The notes beneath the pieces were generated by a model, which saw only the letters and a list, made by a program, of their open reading frames with translations, did no database searches and had not been told where the DNA came from. Below, one piece after another: positions 34,222 to 43,785 of a stretch of DNA of 64,000 bases. The translations under genes were made by a program, and so were the position numbers. Every line of letters starts with the position of its first letter. Positions within the stretch are counted from its first letter, which is position 1. This stretch comes from Bombilactobacillus bombi (GTDB lineage: Bacteria > Bacillota > Bacilli > Lactobacillales > Lactobacillaceae): positions 45,459-109,458 of the forward strand of contig NZ_SCHP01000002.1 of the NCBI RefSeq assembly GCF_013607485.1, in the 5' to 3' direction.

Positions 34222-35217
34222 TTAATATTTTGGTTTAATATATGGTACGCGCTTAATCGTGGCTCCCACAGAGCTAGCACTAATCCAATCAGCGTTTGCT
34301 AATTGTTTAAAGTTCTCGCTTTGCCCGGTGAGAATCACGCCAGAAAATTTGGCCTTTGCTAAAGTCGGATACTTTTTGGCATACTTAGCGGCATATTGAG
34401 CGGGTTTATAGGGTTTGCCATTATCAATAGTATAACTTTCAGTCAGATGATTATCCTGAGCATGCAGCAGACTCTTACGAAAATCGGCATAGTCTTTATT
34501 GCTTAGTCGCTTAATACCCCTATCACTAAAGGCTTGAATGCCTAGATAATTATTATTAATGGCCTCAATATTAACGTCCTTATCTACACCAATCCAATAC
34601 CAATCAGCACTAACACCTTGAGGTAATATTTTTTTAATTTGCTGATAAGTCAGAGGCTTTTTGAAAGTAACTGCCACTTCTGCTACATAATTGGACATCT
34701 TGCCGACTTGCTGCAATTCATGAGGCATATCTAGAGGCATATCACCCTTTAAATATTTATAACGATTATTATAAAATAAAGGTATTTTAGTTTGGGTAGC
34801 ACGATCATAATCTGTTTCTTGTATATGCCTATGTTTTTTATTAAAGTCGACTGCCCCATCTACAACATTAGAAATAGTTACTACATTAGTAAATATAGTA
34901 TATCGCCCTTCTACACTACTCCAAGGAATCCGATAGCCATCTATTTCTTTATAGCGATGACTGACAATTTTACCATGCTGATTGTTATCATCAGCTAGCT
35001 GTTGATCACTAATTTGAATATTAGGCGCCATAATTTCAGAACGCATACTCAATTGCTGCATTAACTGATTGGATTGCCGCATAACTAGTCGACTAGTTAA
35101 AAAATTAAATCCTATCATTACAACTGGAACTAATACGACAATTAACAGGATTGTCCCTAGCCATCTTTTAAATTTAACTTTACGAGCCAAGCGATCAAAT
35201 TTTTCCGTTTCATTCAT
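34222..35217 (-). CDS. Membrane anti-sigma factor
   Basis: About 331 aa. I place the start at ATG 35217 (MNETEKF), with GGGAG nine bases upstream and an overlap with the sigma gene; ATG 35226 abuts the ribosome site. A short cytoplasmic N-terminus is followed by a transmembrane helix at about 20-43 (WLGTILLIVVLVPVVMIGF). A large extracytoplasmic part follows, with a C-terminal Sigma_reg_C-like segment (GVSADWYWIGVDKD; FSGVILTGQSENFKQL). It probably holds the ECF sigma factor until an envelope signal arrives. Confidence 0.85.
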   Translation of the reverse strand: MNETEKFDRLARKVKFKRWLGTILLIVVLVPVVMIGFNFLTSRLVMRQSNQLMQQLSMRSEIMAPNIQISDQQLADDNNQHGKIVSHRYKEIDGYRIPWSSVEGRYTIFTNVVTISNVVDGAVDFNKKHRHIQETDYDRATQTKIPLFYNNRYKYLKGDMPLDMPHELQQVGKMSNYVAEVAVTFKKPLTYQQIKKILPQGVSADWYWIGVDKDVNIEAINNNYLGIQAFSDRGIKRLSNKDYADFRKSLLHAQDNHLTESYTIDNGKPYKPAQYAAKYAKKYPTLAKAKFSGVILTGQSENFKQLANADWISASSVGATIKRVPYIKPKY

Positions 35218-35701
35218 TAATCTCATCTCCCATAATCTTCTTAAGTTTGTGACGTAAGCGATATAAGCGCATCTTTACAGCAGCCTGTGGTATTTGTAAC
35301 TGGACGGCTATTTGAGTAATAGACTTTTTATCCAAATACCGCCAACGTAATAATTGGCGATTAGTTATCGATAATTGTTCCAATGCCTGGCCTAACTGAA
35401 CTTCACGTGGTGAAACTTCAGCAGGCGTTAGCTGTTGATATTCAGGTATGAGATACTTTTCTAGCAATTGCTGCCAATGACGCTGGCGCCGATAGGTATC
35501 AATATATTTAGTTTGAACCATACGATACATATAGGGGCGCAACTGCTCTGGCGGTAAAATTAATTCCATTTCCAAAACTTTAACAAAGACATCTTGAATC
35601 ACATCTTCGGCCACTTGTGGTTTTGCACCTTGGCTAATTAGGTAGTTGCGTAACTCTAATAACATCTCTTTGATTAATTCTTCATAACCATCAAGTTTCA
35701 T
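35210..35701 (-). CDS. ECF-type RNA polymerase sigma factor
   Basis: 163 aa. Region 2 has DVIQDVFVKVLEME then RPYMYRMVQTKYIDTYRRQR. Region 4 is the helix-turn-helix LLRWRYLDKKSITQIAVQLQ and IPQAAVKMRLYRLRHKLKK. It directs polymerase to stress-specific promoters and is released by the anti-sigma protein encoded downstream with an 8-nt overlap. An AAGGGGGG ribosome site supports the start. Its target genes cannot be told from the window. Confidence 0.92.
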   Translation of the reverse strand: MKLDGYEELIKEMLLELRNYLISQGAKPQVAEDVIQDVFVKVLEMELILPPEQLRPYMYRMVQTKYIDTYRRQRHWQQLLEKYLIPEYQQLTPAEVSPREVQLGQALEQLSITNRQLLRWRYLDKKSITQIAVQLQIPQAAVKMRLYRLRHKLKKIMGDEINE

Positions 35702-36836
35702 TGCACCCCCCTTTCACTTAAACAACGAATCAAGTTAGTAAAAGTAACGCTCTTCAATAAAAAAATAACTTGTTATAGTCCTGATAGGATATAAACAAGC
35801 TATTAGCTAAATAACATATTTCTTTATTTTATCAATACGAGTGGATGATAGCTATTTTTTCTAAGAGTATCTACAAACATTGTTCAAATCTCGTTTGAAA
35901 TCCAGCTAGTAAATGAACACAATAACGTTCAATATCAAAATAATCAAAAAATATTTAATTTGGTGACACAGATATTTTAATAATTTATTATTGTCTTTAG
36001 AATTTGGTTGTATATTTTTCGTTGAGGAAACTCAAAGCTAATTTCTTGAAATGCTAATTAGCTGTTTTACAAATTGTCTCAATAACCCATGTCCACTAAG
36101 ATTGCGCACAACTGTCTTGCTTAATCAGAAATCATAGTGATCACCATTTTTGAATCATTAATATAATCCAGCGAAATGGTGCTACTATTCCTTGAGCAAT
36201 GGCTTCAAAATTACTTTTAAAATCTTAGTAGTAAAGATGCATAGTGGCATTATAGTCTATTATCCGCAAAAAATCCGTACTCAATAATTACGTACTGGCC
36301 AACAAACAGAAAGAGATAGACTATCAATAGTGATATAGAAAATGTTTTTAGAAACTGGTTTCATAAAAGTAATAATTGCCAGTGGCGATTACTCAGACTG
36401 TTAGGATGGAAGCCATTCAGGTAAGTCTGGGCAGTCCAAACTGTTAAAAAACGATAATACCGGCGTTTATTAATCATTTCCAATTCTGTTCGGCAACAGA
36501 GAGCAGTACTAAGAGTTTAGTGTTTGGGAAATTGAATTTGACGAACATTAACGATGAGTACGAATTTGAGAAGGCACAATTGATAATAAAGTGGAGGCAA
36601 TTATTTAATAACAGCTTTTAATTATAAGCTGAAAAAGTAATAAATGTTATTTAAACTAAGATTCGCCTAACATAACTTTTGCTTCTTTAATAATAGATAA
36701 CTAAATTGTAGCCTAGTAAGGCATTTTATTAAAAAACTATTAATACATCATGCGTACTATAATATAGTATTTTCTTTAAATATAGAAAACAACATATAAA
36801 ATAATAGTTATTATACATATTCATATCCTAATTATT
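35702..36836. other. Gene-poor stretch, 1.1 kb
   Basis: All six frames are broken by stops. Short coding-like pieces on the plus strand (for example NWFHKSNNCQWRLLRLLGWK near 36355) suggest a decayed gene, perhaps another insertion-sequence relic, but I cannot assign it to a family. No RNA gene or clear repeat was recognised. Confidence 0.5.
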
Positions 36837-37439
36837 CTAGATTAAAGGGGTAATAAATGATTCAATTAAGGCAGCTATCACGATTAACGATACAGAAATA
36901 ATTAAATACTGAAATAAAATTATTTTCCAATTAAATTTTTCTTTCCTTTTATCTTGTCTTAATCTTTTATAGATAAACCAATAGATATGATTGTTAATTT
37001 GCGATGACAATCCAATTATTAAAAACATAGCTGAAAATTCAAAAATCCCATGAGGCATAATTCCAATACCAAATTCCAAAACAGCAGTTAAAAAGTTAGT
37101 TTTAATACATGAAAGTGTCAAAATTACTCCTAACATGCTGCCCATACCTATAACCACTAACCAATATAATCCTGGTATAGGTATTAGTCCAATTAAAATC
37201 AACCAAAAGCCAGCCACTTCATTATTCTTTAATATTTCAACAAATGCATTCCATCCAGGTTTAGTATTGGGCGCTACTGCCATGTTATTAATAATTAAAT
37301 TAAATAAATGTTTTATCACATTAGGATTATAATAATTGATAGCAAATAACATTATTGCAGAAAAAATAATGACTAGGAATAATATTATCCAACCATATAT
37401 TAAATACTTAAATAATATATTTTTATTATAAGCTATCAT
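36837..37439 (-). CDS. SpoIIM-family (DUF95) membrane protein
   Basis: 200 aa with five or six hydrophobic helices. Family signposts are NNMAVA followed by a GFWLILIGLIPIPGLYWLVV segment, the conserved FGIGIMPHGIFEFSAMF (usually LPHGIFEL), and AALIESFITPLI at the C-terminus. The family includes stage II sporulation protein M, but non-sporulating lactobacilli keep such proteins with no known role; some sit in CAAX-protease-like or export contexts. It is monocistronic here. Confidence 0.85.
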   Translation of the reverse strand: MIAYNKNILFKYLIYGWIILFLVIIFSAIMLFAINYYNPNVIKHLFNLIINNMAVAPNTKPGWNAFVEILKNNEVAGFWLILIGLIPIPGLYWLVVIGMGSMLGVILTLSCIKTNFLTAVLEFGIGIMPHGIFEFSAMFLIIGLSSQINNHIYWFIYKRLRQDKRKEKFNWKIILFQYLIISVSLIVIAALIESFITPLI

Positions 37440-37552
37440 TTATATTCCCTATTTCTGTAACAAAATTGTTTAAAAAATAAAGGTTATTATAGCATAACTC
37501 GCAACATTAAACTATAAACATTAACAAAATAATTTAAAACATAAATATGATT

Positions 37553-37584
37553 AAAAAAGGATTGATATTCTCATATCAATCCTT
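37553..37584 (-). terminator. Terminator of the threonine aldolase gene
   Basis: AAGGATTGATAT, 4-nt loop, ATATCAATCCTT, then a T-run on the minus strand. Confidence 0.9.
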
Positions 37585-37600
37585 CACATTTTATAAAACT

Positions 37601-38626
37601 TTAAACCAATTCCAATAATCGTTCAACATCCTCTGAAGGGGTTGCCCAAGAAGTTACAAAACGCAAGACTGTATGGGTTTCATCATATTTTTCCCAACGG
37701 GTAAAGAGTACCTGCTCACTTAACTCTTGAACTTTTTGATTATCCACAATAAAGAATTGCTGATTAGTTGGTGAATCTAGATATAATTGATAACCCTTGT
37801 CTAAGAAGCCCTGTTTAAGTTTCAAAGCCAAATCTACTGCATGCTGACTAATATCAAAATAAAGGTTGTCGCTAAATAGCTCCAAGAACTGCAAGCTATT
37901 AAGTCGTCCCTTAGCTAATAAAGCTCCGTGTTGTTTAACAAAGGAATAAAAATGTTCAGGTTCGTTATTTTTAGTGAAAACGACTGCTTCCCCGCATAGG
38001 GCGCCGATTTTAGTACCCCCAATATAAAAAACATCTGCTAATTGGGCAATATCTTTAATAGTTAAATCAGCTTCAGGACTGACTAAACCATAACCTAGCC
38101 GTGCACCGTCAATATAGAGCGTTAAATGATGCTGGTGGCAGACTGTGGCTAAATCGGTCAATTCCTCCTTGGAGTATAAAGTACCATATTCAGTAGGGTA
38201 AGAAATATAGACCATACCCGGAAAAACCATCTGCTGGCAATTATCATCATCATAAAAATCTTTGATATAAGTGTCCACTGTTTGCGCAGCTAACTTACCA
38301 TCTTTCCCAGGTAAAGCCAAGACTTTGTGACCGGTGAATTCAATTGCCCCAGCTTCATGTAAATTGACATGACCAGTATCAGCAGCAATGACGCCTTGAT
38401 AGCTTTGTAACATGGCGTCAATGACAATTTGATTAGTCTGCGTCCCTCCAGTCAAAAAACAAACCTTAGCCTCGGGACAATCCAGTGTAGCCTTGATTTT
38501 GGCCGTGGCCTCCGTAGTAAAGTTATCGGTGCCATACCCAGTTTCTTGTTGCATATTGGTATTTATTAAGCGCTGTAAAACCTTGGGATGGGCGCCTTCT
38601 GAATAATCATTCAAAAATGAAATCAT
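37601..38626 (-). CDS. Low-specificity threonine aldolase family PLP enzyme
   Basis: 341-aa fold type I PLP enzyme of the threonine aldolase/beta-eliminating lyase family. It cleaves threonine or allo-threonine to glycine and acetaldehyde. The PLP lysine is in VFYIGGTKIGALCGEAVV (about residue 197), the cofactor-stacking and acidic residues in LYIDGARLGYG, and the N-terminal substrate loop is NDYSEGAHPKVL. It is monocistronic, with its own terminator. Alternative beta-hydroxy amino acid substrates are possible. Confidence 0.9.
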   Translation of the reverse strand: MISFLNDYSEGAHPKVLQRLINTNMQQETGYGTDNFTTEATAKIKATLDCPEAKVCFLTGGTQTNQIVIDAMLQSYQGVIAADTGHVNLHEAGAIEFTGHKVLALPGKDGKLAAQTVDTYIKDFYDDDNCQQMVFPGMVYISYPTEYGTLYSKEELTDLATVCHQHHLTLYIDGARLGYGLVSPEADLTIKDIAQLADVFYIGGTKIGALCGEAVVFTKNNEPEHFYSFVKQHGALLAKGRLNSLQFLELFSDNLYFDISQHAVDLALKLKQGFLDKGYQLYLDSPTNQQFFIVDNQKVQELSEQVLFTRWEKYDETHTVLRFVTSWATPSEDVERLLELV

Positions 38627-38979
38627 AGTCCTGTCGCTCCTAACTTGTTAATATCCTTTAATACTAGTTTGACATAATTTTTATAAAAGGACAATTAAAA
38701 TAGTTTTGGTAAGGAAAGTACTACCTCTTATAAATAATAATAACTAACATTGCCCAGCGTAATATCACCTTTTAGATACAACGTTGATTTTAGTGTTTGA
38801 AAAGTCACTGAATTGTAATTCTGCTTGAATTTTTACTGCTGCTTTTCATTATTATAGATTTTCACTTATTACTTTGAACAGTAACCCAATCTACAATTTT
38901 ACTCGTCAAAATGTTTATCTTTCTTAGACTAAAGTAAAATAAAAAGCCTGACTATTGCCAAGCTTTATTTTGTATCATT
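38627..38979. other. Intergenic region between the threonine aldolase gene and guaA
   Basis: 353 nt, AT-rich. It holds the presumed promoter of the threonine aldolase gene at its left end and the guaA terminator at its right end. No ORF or RNA gene was recognised between them. Confidence 0.5.
38941..38972 (-). terminator. Terminator of guaA
   Basis: The minus strand has AAAGCTTGGCAATAGTCAGGCTT folding as a stem with small mismatches, then TTTATTTT. Confidence 0.6.
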
Positions 38980-40527
38980 TTATTCCCATTCAATAGTTGC
39001 AGGTGGCTTAGAAGTAATATCATAAACGACGCGATTGACGTGATCCACCTCATTAGTAATTCGTGTAGAAATCTTTGCCAAGACTTCCCATGGAATTTGG
39101 GCAAAATCTGCTGTCATTCCATCAATCGAAGTAACTGCACGAATGCCGACTGTATAATCGTAAGTCCGGCCATCACCCATAACACCGACACTGCGCATGC
39201 CCGGTAAAACGGTAAAGTATTGCCAAATAGACTTTTCCAATCCAGCATTTTTGATTTCTTCACGTAAGATATAATCACTATCGCGCACAATTTGTAATTT
39301 ATCCTTACTGATTTCACCTAATACTCGAATTCCTAATCCCGGACCAGGAAATGGCTGCCGCCAAACGAGATCATGCGGCATCTCTAGCTTTTCACCTAAT
39401 TCACGAACTTCATCTTTGAATAAAGTCCGTAGTGGTTCAATCAATTGGAAGTGCATATCTTTAGGCAAACCGCCGACATTATGATGTGACTTAATAGTTT
39501 GGGCAGTATTAGTACCACTTTCGATTACGTCGGTATACAAAGTGCCTTGTGCCAAAAAGTCAATCCCATCTAATTTTTGGGCTTCATCATTAAAGACCTG
39601 AATAAATTCATTGCCAATAATTTTCCGCTTTTGTTCTGGATCACTGACACCAGCGAGTTTCTTTAAAAATCGTTCTTGAGCGTTTACCTTGATAATATTT
39701 AAGCCAAATTTGCCTTCCAGGTTGTCCATGACTTGTTGGGCTTCACCTTTACGCAATAGACCATGGTCAACGAAGATACTCGTTAATTGATTGCCAATAG
39801 CCTTGTGAAGCAAAACACCAACAACAGAAGAATCAACACCACCAGATAGGCCTAACAAGACCTTCCGGGAGCCAACCGTTTCACGGATTTTAGCAATTTG
39901 TTGCTCAATAAAGTCGCTCATACTCCAATTAGCTTGCGCGCCACAAATCTTAAAAGCAAAGTTCTTTAAAATATCTAGGCCATATTGAGTATTACGAACT
40001 TCAGCATGGAACTGAATACCGTATAACTTTTGAGTTGCATTTTCTACAACCGCATAAGGTGTATTGTCACTAACAGCTACGGTTTCAAAGCCTTGCGGAA
40101 TTTTAGTTACGCGATCGCCATGACTCATCCACACAAACTGCTGATCAGGTAATCCCGCAAACAATAAGGAGTCAATTTTTTTAATAGTAATATCAGCATG
40201 CCCATATTCAGGTGCACCGGCAGCTTGAACGGCACCACCAAGATTATCCATCATTAATTGCATGCCATAGCAAATTCCTAAAATTGGAATCCCTAATTGC
40301 CAAATCTCGGGATCAATCTTTAAAGCATCGGCATCATAAACACTATTAGGACCTCCCGAAAGAATGATACCTTTCGGTGCCAGCGCCTTAATTTCTTGAG
40401 CTGTCATGGTATGAGGCAATAATTCCGAATAAATACCAAAATCACGAATCCGCCGAGTAATTAGCTGATTATATTGGCTGCCATAGTCCAGCACAATAAT
40501 ACTATCAGCTTGTTTTTGCTTATCCAA
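38980..40527 (-). CDS. guaA: GMP synthase (glutamine-hydrolysing)
   Basis: 515 aa from a TTG start at 40527, with GGAG eight bases upstream; a GTG at 40536 lies directly on the ribosome site. The class I glutaminase has GICYGMQLM (nucleophile Cys) and the partner His/Glu in QFHAEV. The ATP pyrophosphatase domain has [13 protein letters not shown]. The C-terminal dimerisation domain ends PPATIEWE. It converts XMP to GMP. It is last in a likely coaA-HAD-guaA run. Confidence 0.95.
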   Translation of the reverse strand: MDKQKQADSIIVLDYGSQYNQLITRRIRDFGIYSELLPHTMTAQEIKALAPKGIILSGGPNSVYDADALKIDPEIWQLGIPILGICYGMQLMMDNLGGAVQAAGAPEYGHADITIKKIDSLLFAGLPDQQFVWMSHGDRVTKIPQGFETVAVSDNTPYAVVENATQKLYGIQFHAEVRNTQYGLDILKNFAFKICGAQANWSMSDFIEQQIAKIRETVGSRKVLLGLSGGVDSSVVGVLLHKAIGNQLTSIFVDHGLLRKGEAQQVMDNLEGKFGLNIIKVNAQERFLKKLAGVSDPEQKRKIIGNEFIQVFNDEAQKLDGIDFLAQGTLYTDVIESGTNTAQTIKSHHNVGGLPKDMHFQLIEPLRTLFKDEVRELGEKLEMPHDLVWRQPFPGPGLGIRVLGEISKDKLQIVRDSDYILREEIKNAGLEKSIWQYFTVLPGMRSVGVMGDGRTYDYTVGIRAVTSIDGMTADFAQIPWEVLAKISTRITNEVDHVNRVVYDITSKPPATIEWE

Positions 40528-40594
40528 TCGCCACACTCCTCTGATTTAATTATTAATATTGTACATAAAATTTTGCAAACTGTATAGTTTCTTC

Positions 40595-41404
40595 CTATAA
40601 GACAAATTTTTCTAAAGCTTGTGCTACCCCGTCATGAGTATTATCAGCAGTAATATAGTCAGCCAATTCTTTCATTTTCGGATTGCCATTAGCCATTACC
40701 ACCGCAGTGCCAGCAGTTTGAAACATGGTTAAATCATTTTGTTCGTCACCAATTGCCATTAATTCATCTAGTTGGAAGCCTAAATGCTCAGCCAAATCAT
40801 GCAAAGCTCTGCCCTTGGTCGCTAATGAATGAGCAGCTTCAAGCATTATCGGCATGGAACGAACAATCGAATAATCAGCTCCAAATTGAGCTCTAAATAA
40901 AGGCTCAATTTGATCCATTTGCGCTGCTGTCCCAGTTAATACTGCTTTAGCGAGAGTGAATTTAATCGGCAAATCGGAAGAATCTAAAACTGTAATCCCC
41001 GCCTGCATTTCGGTAGCTTGCATCAAAGTATAAAAATTCACTTCATGATTAGCAGTGTATACATGGCTGTGATTATCTAAAACATTTAAATGAACATTTT
41101 CATGGTTACAAAATTGCTGAATTCGTGTAAAATCATCCGGTTGTAACACATGTTCTTGAATAATCTGACCCGTTGCGGTTTGAATCGTGCCACCATTATA
41201 AGTAATAAGATATTGTTCATCCGAGTCAATTCCTAGCTCTTGAGCATAGGACTGCAATCCTTGCAAAGGACGGCCAGAACACAATACAATCTTGACACCC
41301 TGTTTTAAAGCTGCCGCAATTGCTTGTTTATTTTTAGGAGTAATTTTTTGGTTAGGATCCAATAAAGTTTCATCCATATCAATTGCAACTAATTTAATTG
41401 TCAA
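40595..41404 (-). CDS. Cof-type HAD-IIB sugar-phosphate phosphatase
   Basis: 269-aa HAD hydrolase. The nucleophile motif is AIDMDETLLDP (Asp9/Asp11), motif II is LCSGRPLQGL, and the C-terminal motifs are K in LATKGRALHDLAE and GDEQNDLTMF. The C2B cap places it among YbjI/YidA-like phosphatases of sugar phosphates or cofactors. It lies between coaA and guaA on the same strand with gaps of 98 and 67 nt, so co-transcription is likely but not proven. Confidence 0.9.
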   Translation of the reverse strand: MTIKLVAIDMDETLLDPNQKITPKNKQAIAAALKQGVKIVLCSGRPLQGLQSYAQELGIDSDEQYLITYNGGTIQTATGQIIQEHVLQPDDFTRIQQFCNHENVHLNVLDNHSHVYTANHEVNFYTLMQATEMQAGITVLDSSDLPIKFTLAKAVLTGTAAQMDQIEPLFRAQFGADYSIVRSMPIMLEAAHSLATKGRALHDLAEHLGFQLDELMAIGDEQNDLTMFQTAGTAVVMANGNPKMKELADYITADNTHDGVAQALEKFVL

Positions 41405-41502
41405 ATTCGGACCATCCTTTAAAAATATTTAATACCAATATCTTATCAGTTTTTATGATTTTTATCAGACAATCTACTCTTTTATTAGAATTTAAACAGC
41501 GG

Positions 41503-42432
41503 CTAATACTTTTTCAATAAGACCTTATCAATGACATGACCATAAGTCTTATGCAAAATCAAATCTGCCCGATTAATAGTGGGGGCAATATATTCAATTA
41601 AGTTCTTATAATTAACGTCATGCCATACTTGATGTGCATACTGAAGGACTTCTGACCGCGGTTGTTGAGTAAATTGATAGTAATAATTACTTGGGTCAGG
41701 ATGGTCAAGCTCTGCCTGTAAGAAGCCTTCAAAGCGGTGAATATACCATTGCTCAATTAAGCGAGGATTAGCATCAACGTAAATTGAAAAATCAAAATAA
41801 TCACTAACATAAATATTTTGTTTATCCGGCAATTGTAAAACATTGATACCCTCAATAATTAAGATATCAGGATTATTCACAATGTTAATTTGGTGAGGCA
41901 CAATGTCGTAAATTTCATGGGAATAACTTGGATATTGGACAGGGCCTTGATTATCCTTCACTTGTTCCAAAAATAATAACAAGCGTTCATTATCATAGCT
42001 CCAAGGAAAGCCCTTATCTCCTAAAATCCCGCGCTTTTTTAATTCGGCATTAGAATACAAAAAACCATCCGTTGTAATTTGTTCAATATTATATTGTGGA
42101 TAAGCGCGCTGCAGCATTACCTTCAATAGGCGGGCTGTGGTACTTTTGCCCACAGCTACGCTGCCGCTAATACCAATAATAAACGGAATTTTATGAGGCT
42201 TGACTCCTAAAAAATCAGCTTTAGCCCGTGATAAATGCTGGTAATTATGTAAATAAAGATGTAATAAATGCCGCATCGGCGCATATATTTCGCGAACATC
42301 ATCTAAAGACACATGATCATCAACAGATTTAATCTTTTCCAAGTCGTTATCATTAATTTCATTAAAATATTCCCCATGAAATTGCGACCACTCTTGACGT
42401 GAATATTCATTATAATTTATAAAATCTTGCAT
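41503..42432 (-). CDS. coaA: Type I pantothenate kinase
   Basis: 309 aa. The P-loop is GISGSVAVGKST (about 88-99). Family blocks are QITTDGFLYSNAELKKRGIL, GFPWSYD, YPSYSHEIYDIVP and LIIEGINVLQ. It catalyses the first step of coenzyme A synthesis. It is transcribed divergently from the SGNH-fold gene with a 49-nt gap. Confidence 0.95.
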   Translation of the reverse strand: MQDFINYNEYSRQEWSQFHGEYFNEINDNDLEKIKSVDDHVSLDDVREIYAPMRHLLHLYLHNYQHLSRAKADFLGVKPHKIPFIIGISGSVAVGKSTTARLLKVMLQRAYPQYNIEQITTDGFLYSNAELKKRGILGDKGFPWSYDNERLLLFLEQVKDNQGPVQYPSYSHEIYDIVPHQINIVNNPDILIIEGINVLQLPDKQNIYVSDYFDFSIYVDANPRLIEQWYIHRFEGFLQAELDHPDPSNYYYQFTQQPRSEVLQYAHQVWHDVNYKNLIEYIAPTINRADLILHKTYGHVIDKVLLKKY

Positions 42433-42481
42433 AATTATTCCTCACAAATGATATGATAAAATAGTTGAAAAGGAGTTACAG

Positions 42482-43039
42482 ATGAAAAAAATAATTCTCT
42501 TTGGTGATGCCATTTTAGCTGGAGTACGCCATGAACGAGTGACTGATTGTTTTACTAAGCAAATACAAGCGGCTTTTGCCGACACAAAAGTCATTAATTG
42601 CTCAATTCCCGGCCACAAAACTAGTGATGCGCTTACACATGTCCAACGGGACGTTGTTGCTCTGCAGCCCAATGTGGTGGTGCTTTTTTTTGGTGCCAAC
42701 GATATCTTAACCATTCATGAAATGAAACCGGGTTACTTTACTAATAACTTAGAACATATCATTACTGAAATTGGGCCGGAAAAAGTAGTTTTAATCTCAC
42801 CGCCATACGTAGATTATCATAAGCATCCCGAACGCAGCTGGCCGCGACAATTGCAATTTAGTTTAGCTGCTGAACAAATGGCTAAAAGCTATAATTTGCC
42901 CTTTATCAATCTCTTAGAAGCTATGCAGGCTAGCAAACATCCCGAACAATATCTTCAAGCTGATGGTTTACATTTTAGCGATCAAGGTTATGAATTGTTG
43001 GCAAACTTATTAATTCCTGCAATTCAACAAGTCCTATGA
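42482..43039 (+). CDS. SGNH-fold (GDSL family) protein lacking the catalytic serine
   Basis: 185 aa. The SGNH fold is evident. Block I is FGDAILAGVR (residues 7-16), block II has Gly44 in CSIPGHKTSD, block III is GANDIL (Asn73) and block V is DGLHFSDQGY (Asp161, His164). The nucleophile normally found as GDS is replaced by Ala10 (GCC), so ester hydrolysis by the usual mechanism is not expected. The rest of the gene is intact and has a good AAGGAG ribosome site and a terminator. Confidence 0.85.
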   Translation: MKKIILFGDAILAGVRHERVTDCFTKQIQAAFADTKVINCSIPGHKTSDALTHVQRDVVALQPNVVVLFFGANDILTIHEMKPGYFTNNLEHIITEIGPEKVVLISPPYVDYHKHPERSWPRQLQFSLAAEQMAKSYNLPFINLLEAMQASKHPEQYLQADGLHFSDQGYELLANLLIPAIQQVL

Positions 43040-43089
43040 TATTAGCTTTTTCTTCTCAAAACAAGTAAATAATTGCAATATTTATCTAA

Positions 43090-43734
43090 TTAAGACTGCT
43101 TTTTTCCTGACAAATAAGCAGTCTTTTTTTGCATCCAGTAATCATAATCTGCAGTTGTTAGTGGACGCAAGATCCGCGCGGGATTACCTACTACTAAGCT
43201 GTCCGCTGGTAAATCCTTAGTCACCACACTGCCTGCACCAATCACTGCGCGCGCCCCCACACTGACTCCGGGCAAAATTACCACACTGCCCCCAATCCAA
43301 ACATCATCACCAATCTTAATCGGTAAACCATATTCTAAACCCGTACGCCGAACTTCAGCATCAAGGGGATGGCCCGCTGTATAAAAACTCACATTTGGCC
43401 CTACAAGAACATTATTGCCAATAACTATTTGGTTGACATCTAAGAAAGTACAGTTCTGATTGGCATAAAAGTTATCACCTAAACTAATATGACGGCCATA
43501 ATCTACATATAAAGGCGGATTAATATAAATATCCTGACCTGCTTTTCCCACTAACTGCCGCTCCAAAGTGATGATTTTCTCTCGTTGCTCAATAGGTAAT
43601 TGATTAATTTGTTGAGCGATTTTCTTACCATTAATAGAATTATGTTCAGGACGAATGAAATCGGCGCAGTACAGTTGACCCGCTAACATTTGATGGTAAT
43701 CGTAATCTTTTGACAAAACTAACTTTCCTTTCAA
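43090..43734 (-). CDS. Maltose/galactoside-type O-acetyltransferase
   Basis: 214 aa. An N-terminal Mac domain (MLAGQLYCADFIRPEHNSIN) precedes a left-handed beta-helix of hexapeptide repeats: ISLGDNFYANQNCTFLDVNQ, IVIGNNVLVGPNVSFYTAGH (catalytic His) and PIKIGDDVWIGGSVVILPGV. It transfers acetyl from acetyl-CoA to a sugar. It is monocistronic. Its 3' end overlaps the terminator of the convergent SGNH gene. Confidence 0.92.
   Translation of the reverse strand: MKGKLVLSKDYDYHQMLAGQLYCADFIRPEHNSINGKKIAQQINQLPIEQREKIITLERQLVGKAGQDIYINPPLYVDYGRHISLGDNFYANQNCTFLDVNQIVIGNNVLVGPNVSFYTAGHPLDAEVRRTGLEYGLPIKIGDDVWIGGSVVILPGVSVGARAVIGAGSVVTKDLPADSLVVGNPARILRPLTTADYDYWMQKKTAYLSGKKQS
43092..43130 (+). terminator. 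Terminator of the SGNH-fold gene
   Basis: AAGACTGCTT, 14-nt loop, AAGCAGTCTT, then TTTTT. It lies within the last codons of the convergent acetyltransferase gene. Confidence 0.8.
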
Positions 43735-43746
43735 TATGTAAAAATA

Positions 43747-43777
43747 AGACTGCTATCAAGTCCACTAGCAGTCTCCC
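43747..43777 (-). terminator. Terminator of the amino-acid permease gene
   Basis: AGACTGCTA, loop, TAGCAGTCT with a following TATTTTT on the minus strand. The stem is nearly the same as that of the terminator at 43092. Confidence 0.78.
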
Positions 43778-43785
43778 AATTTTGT

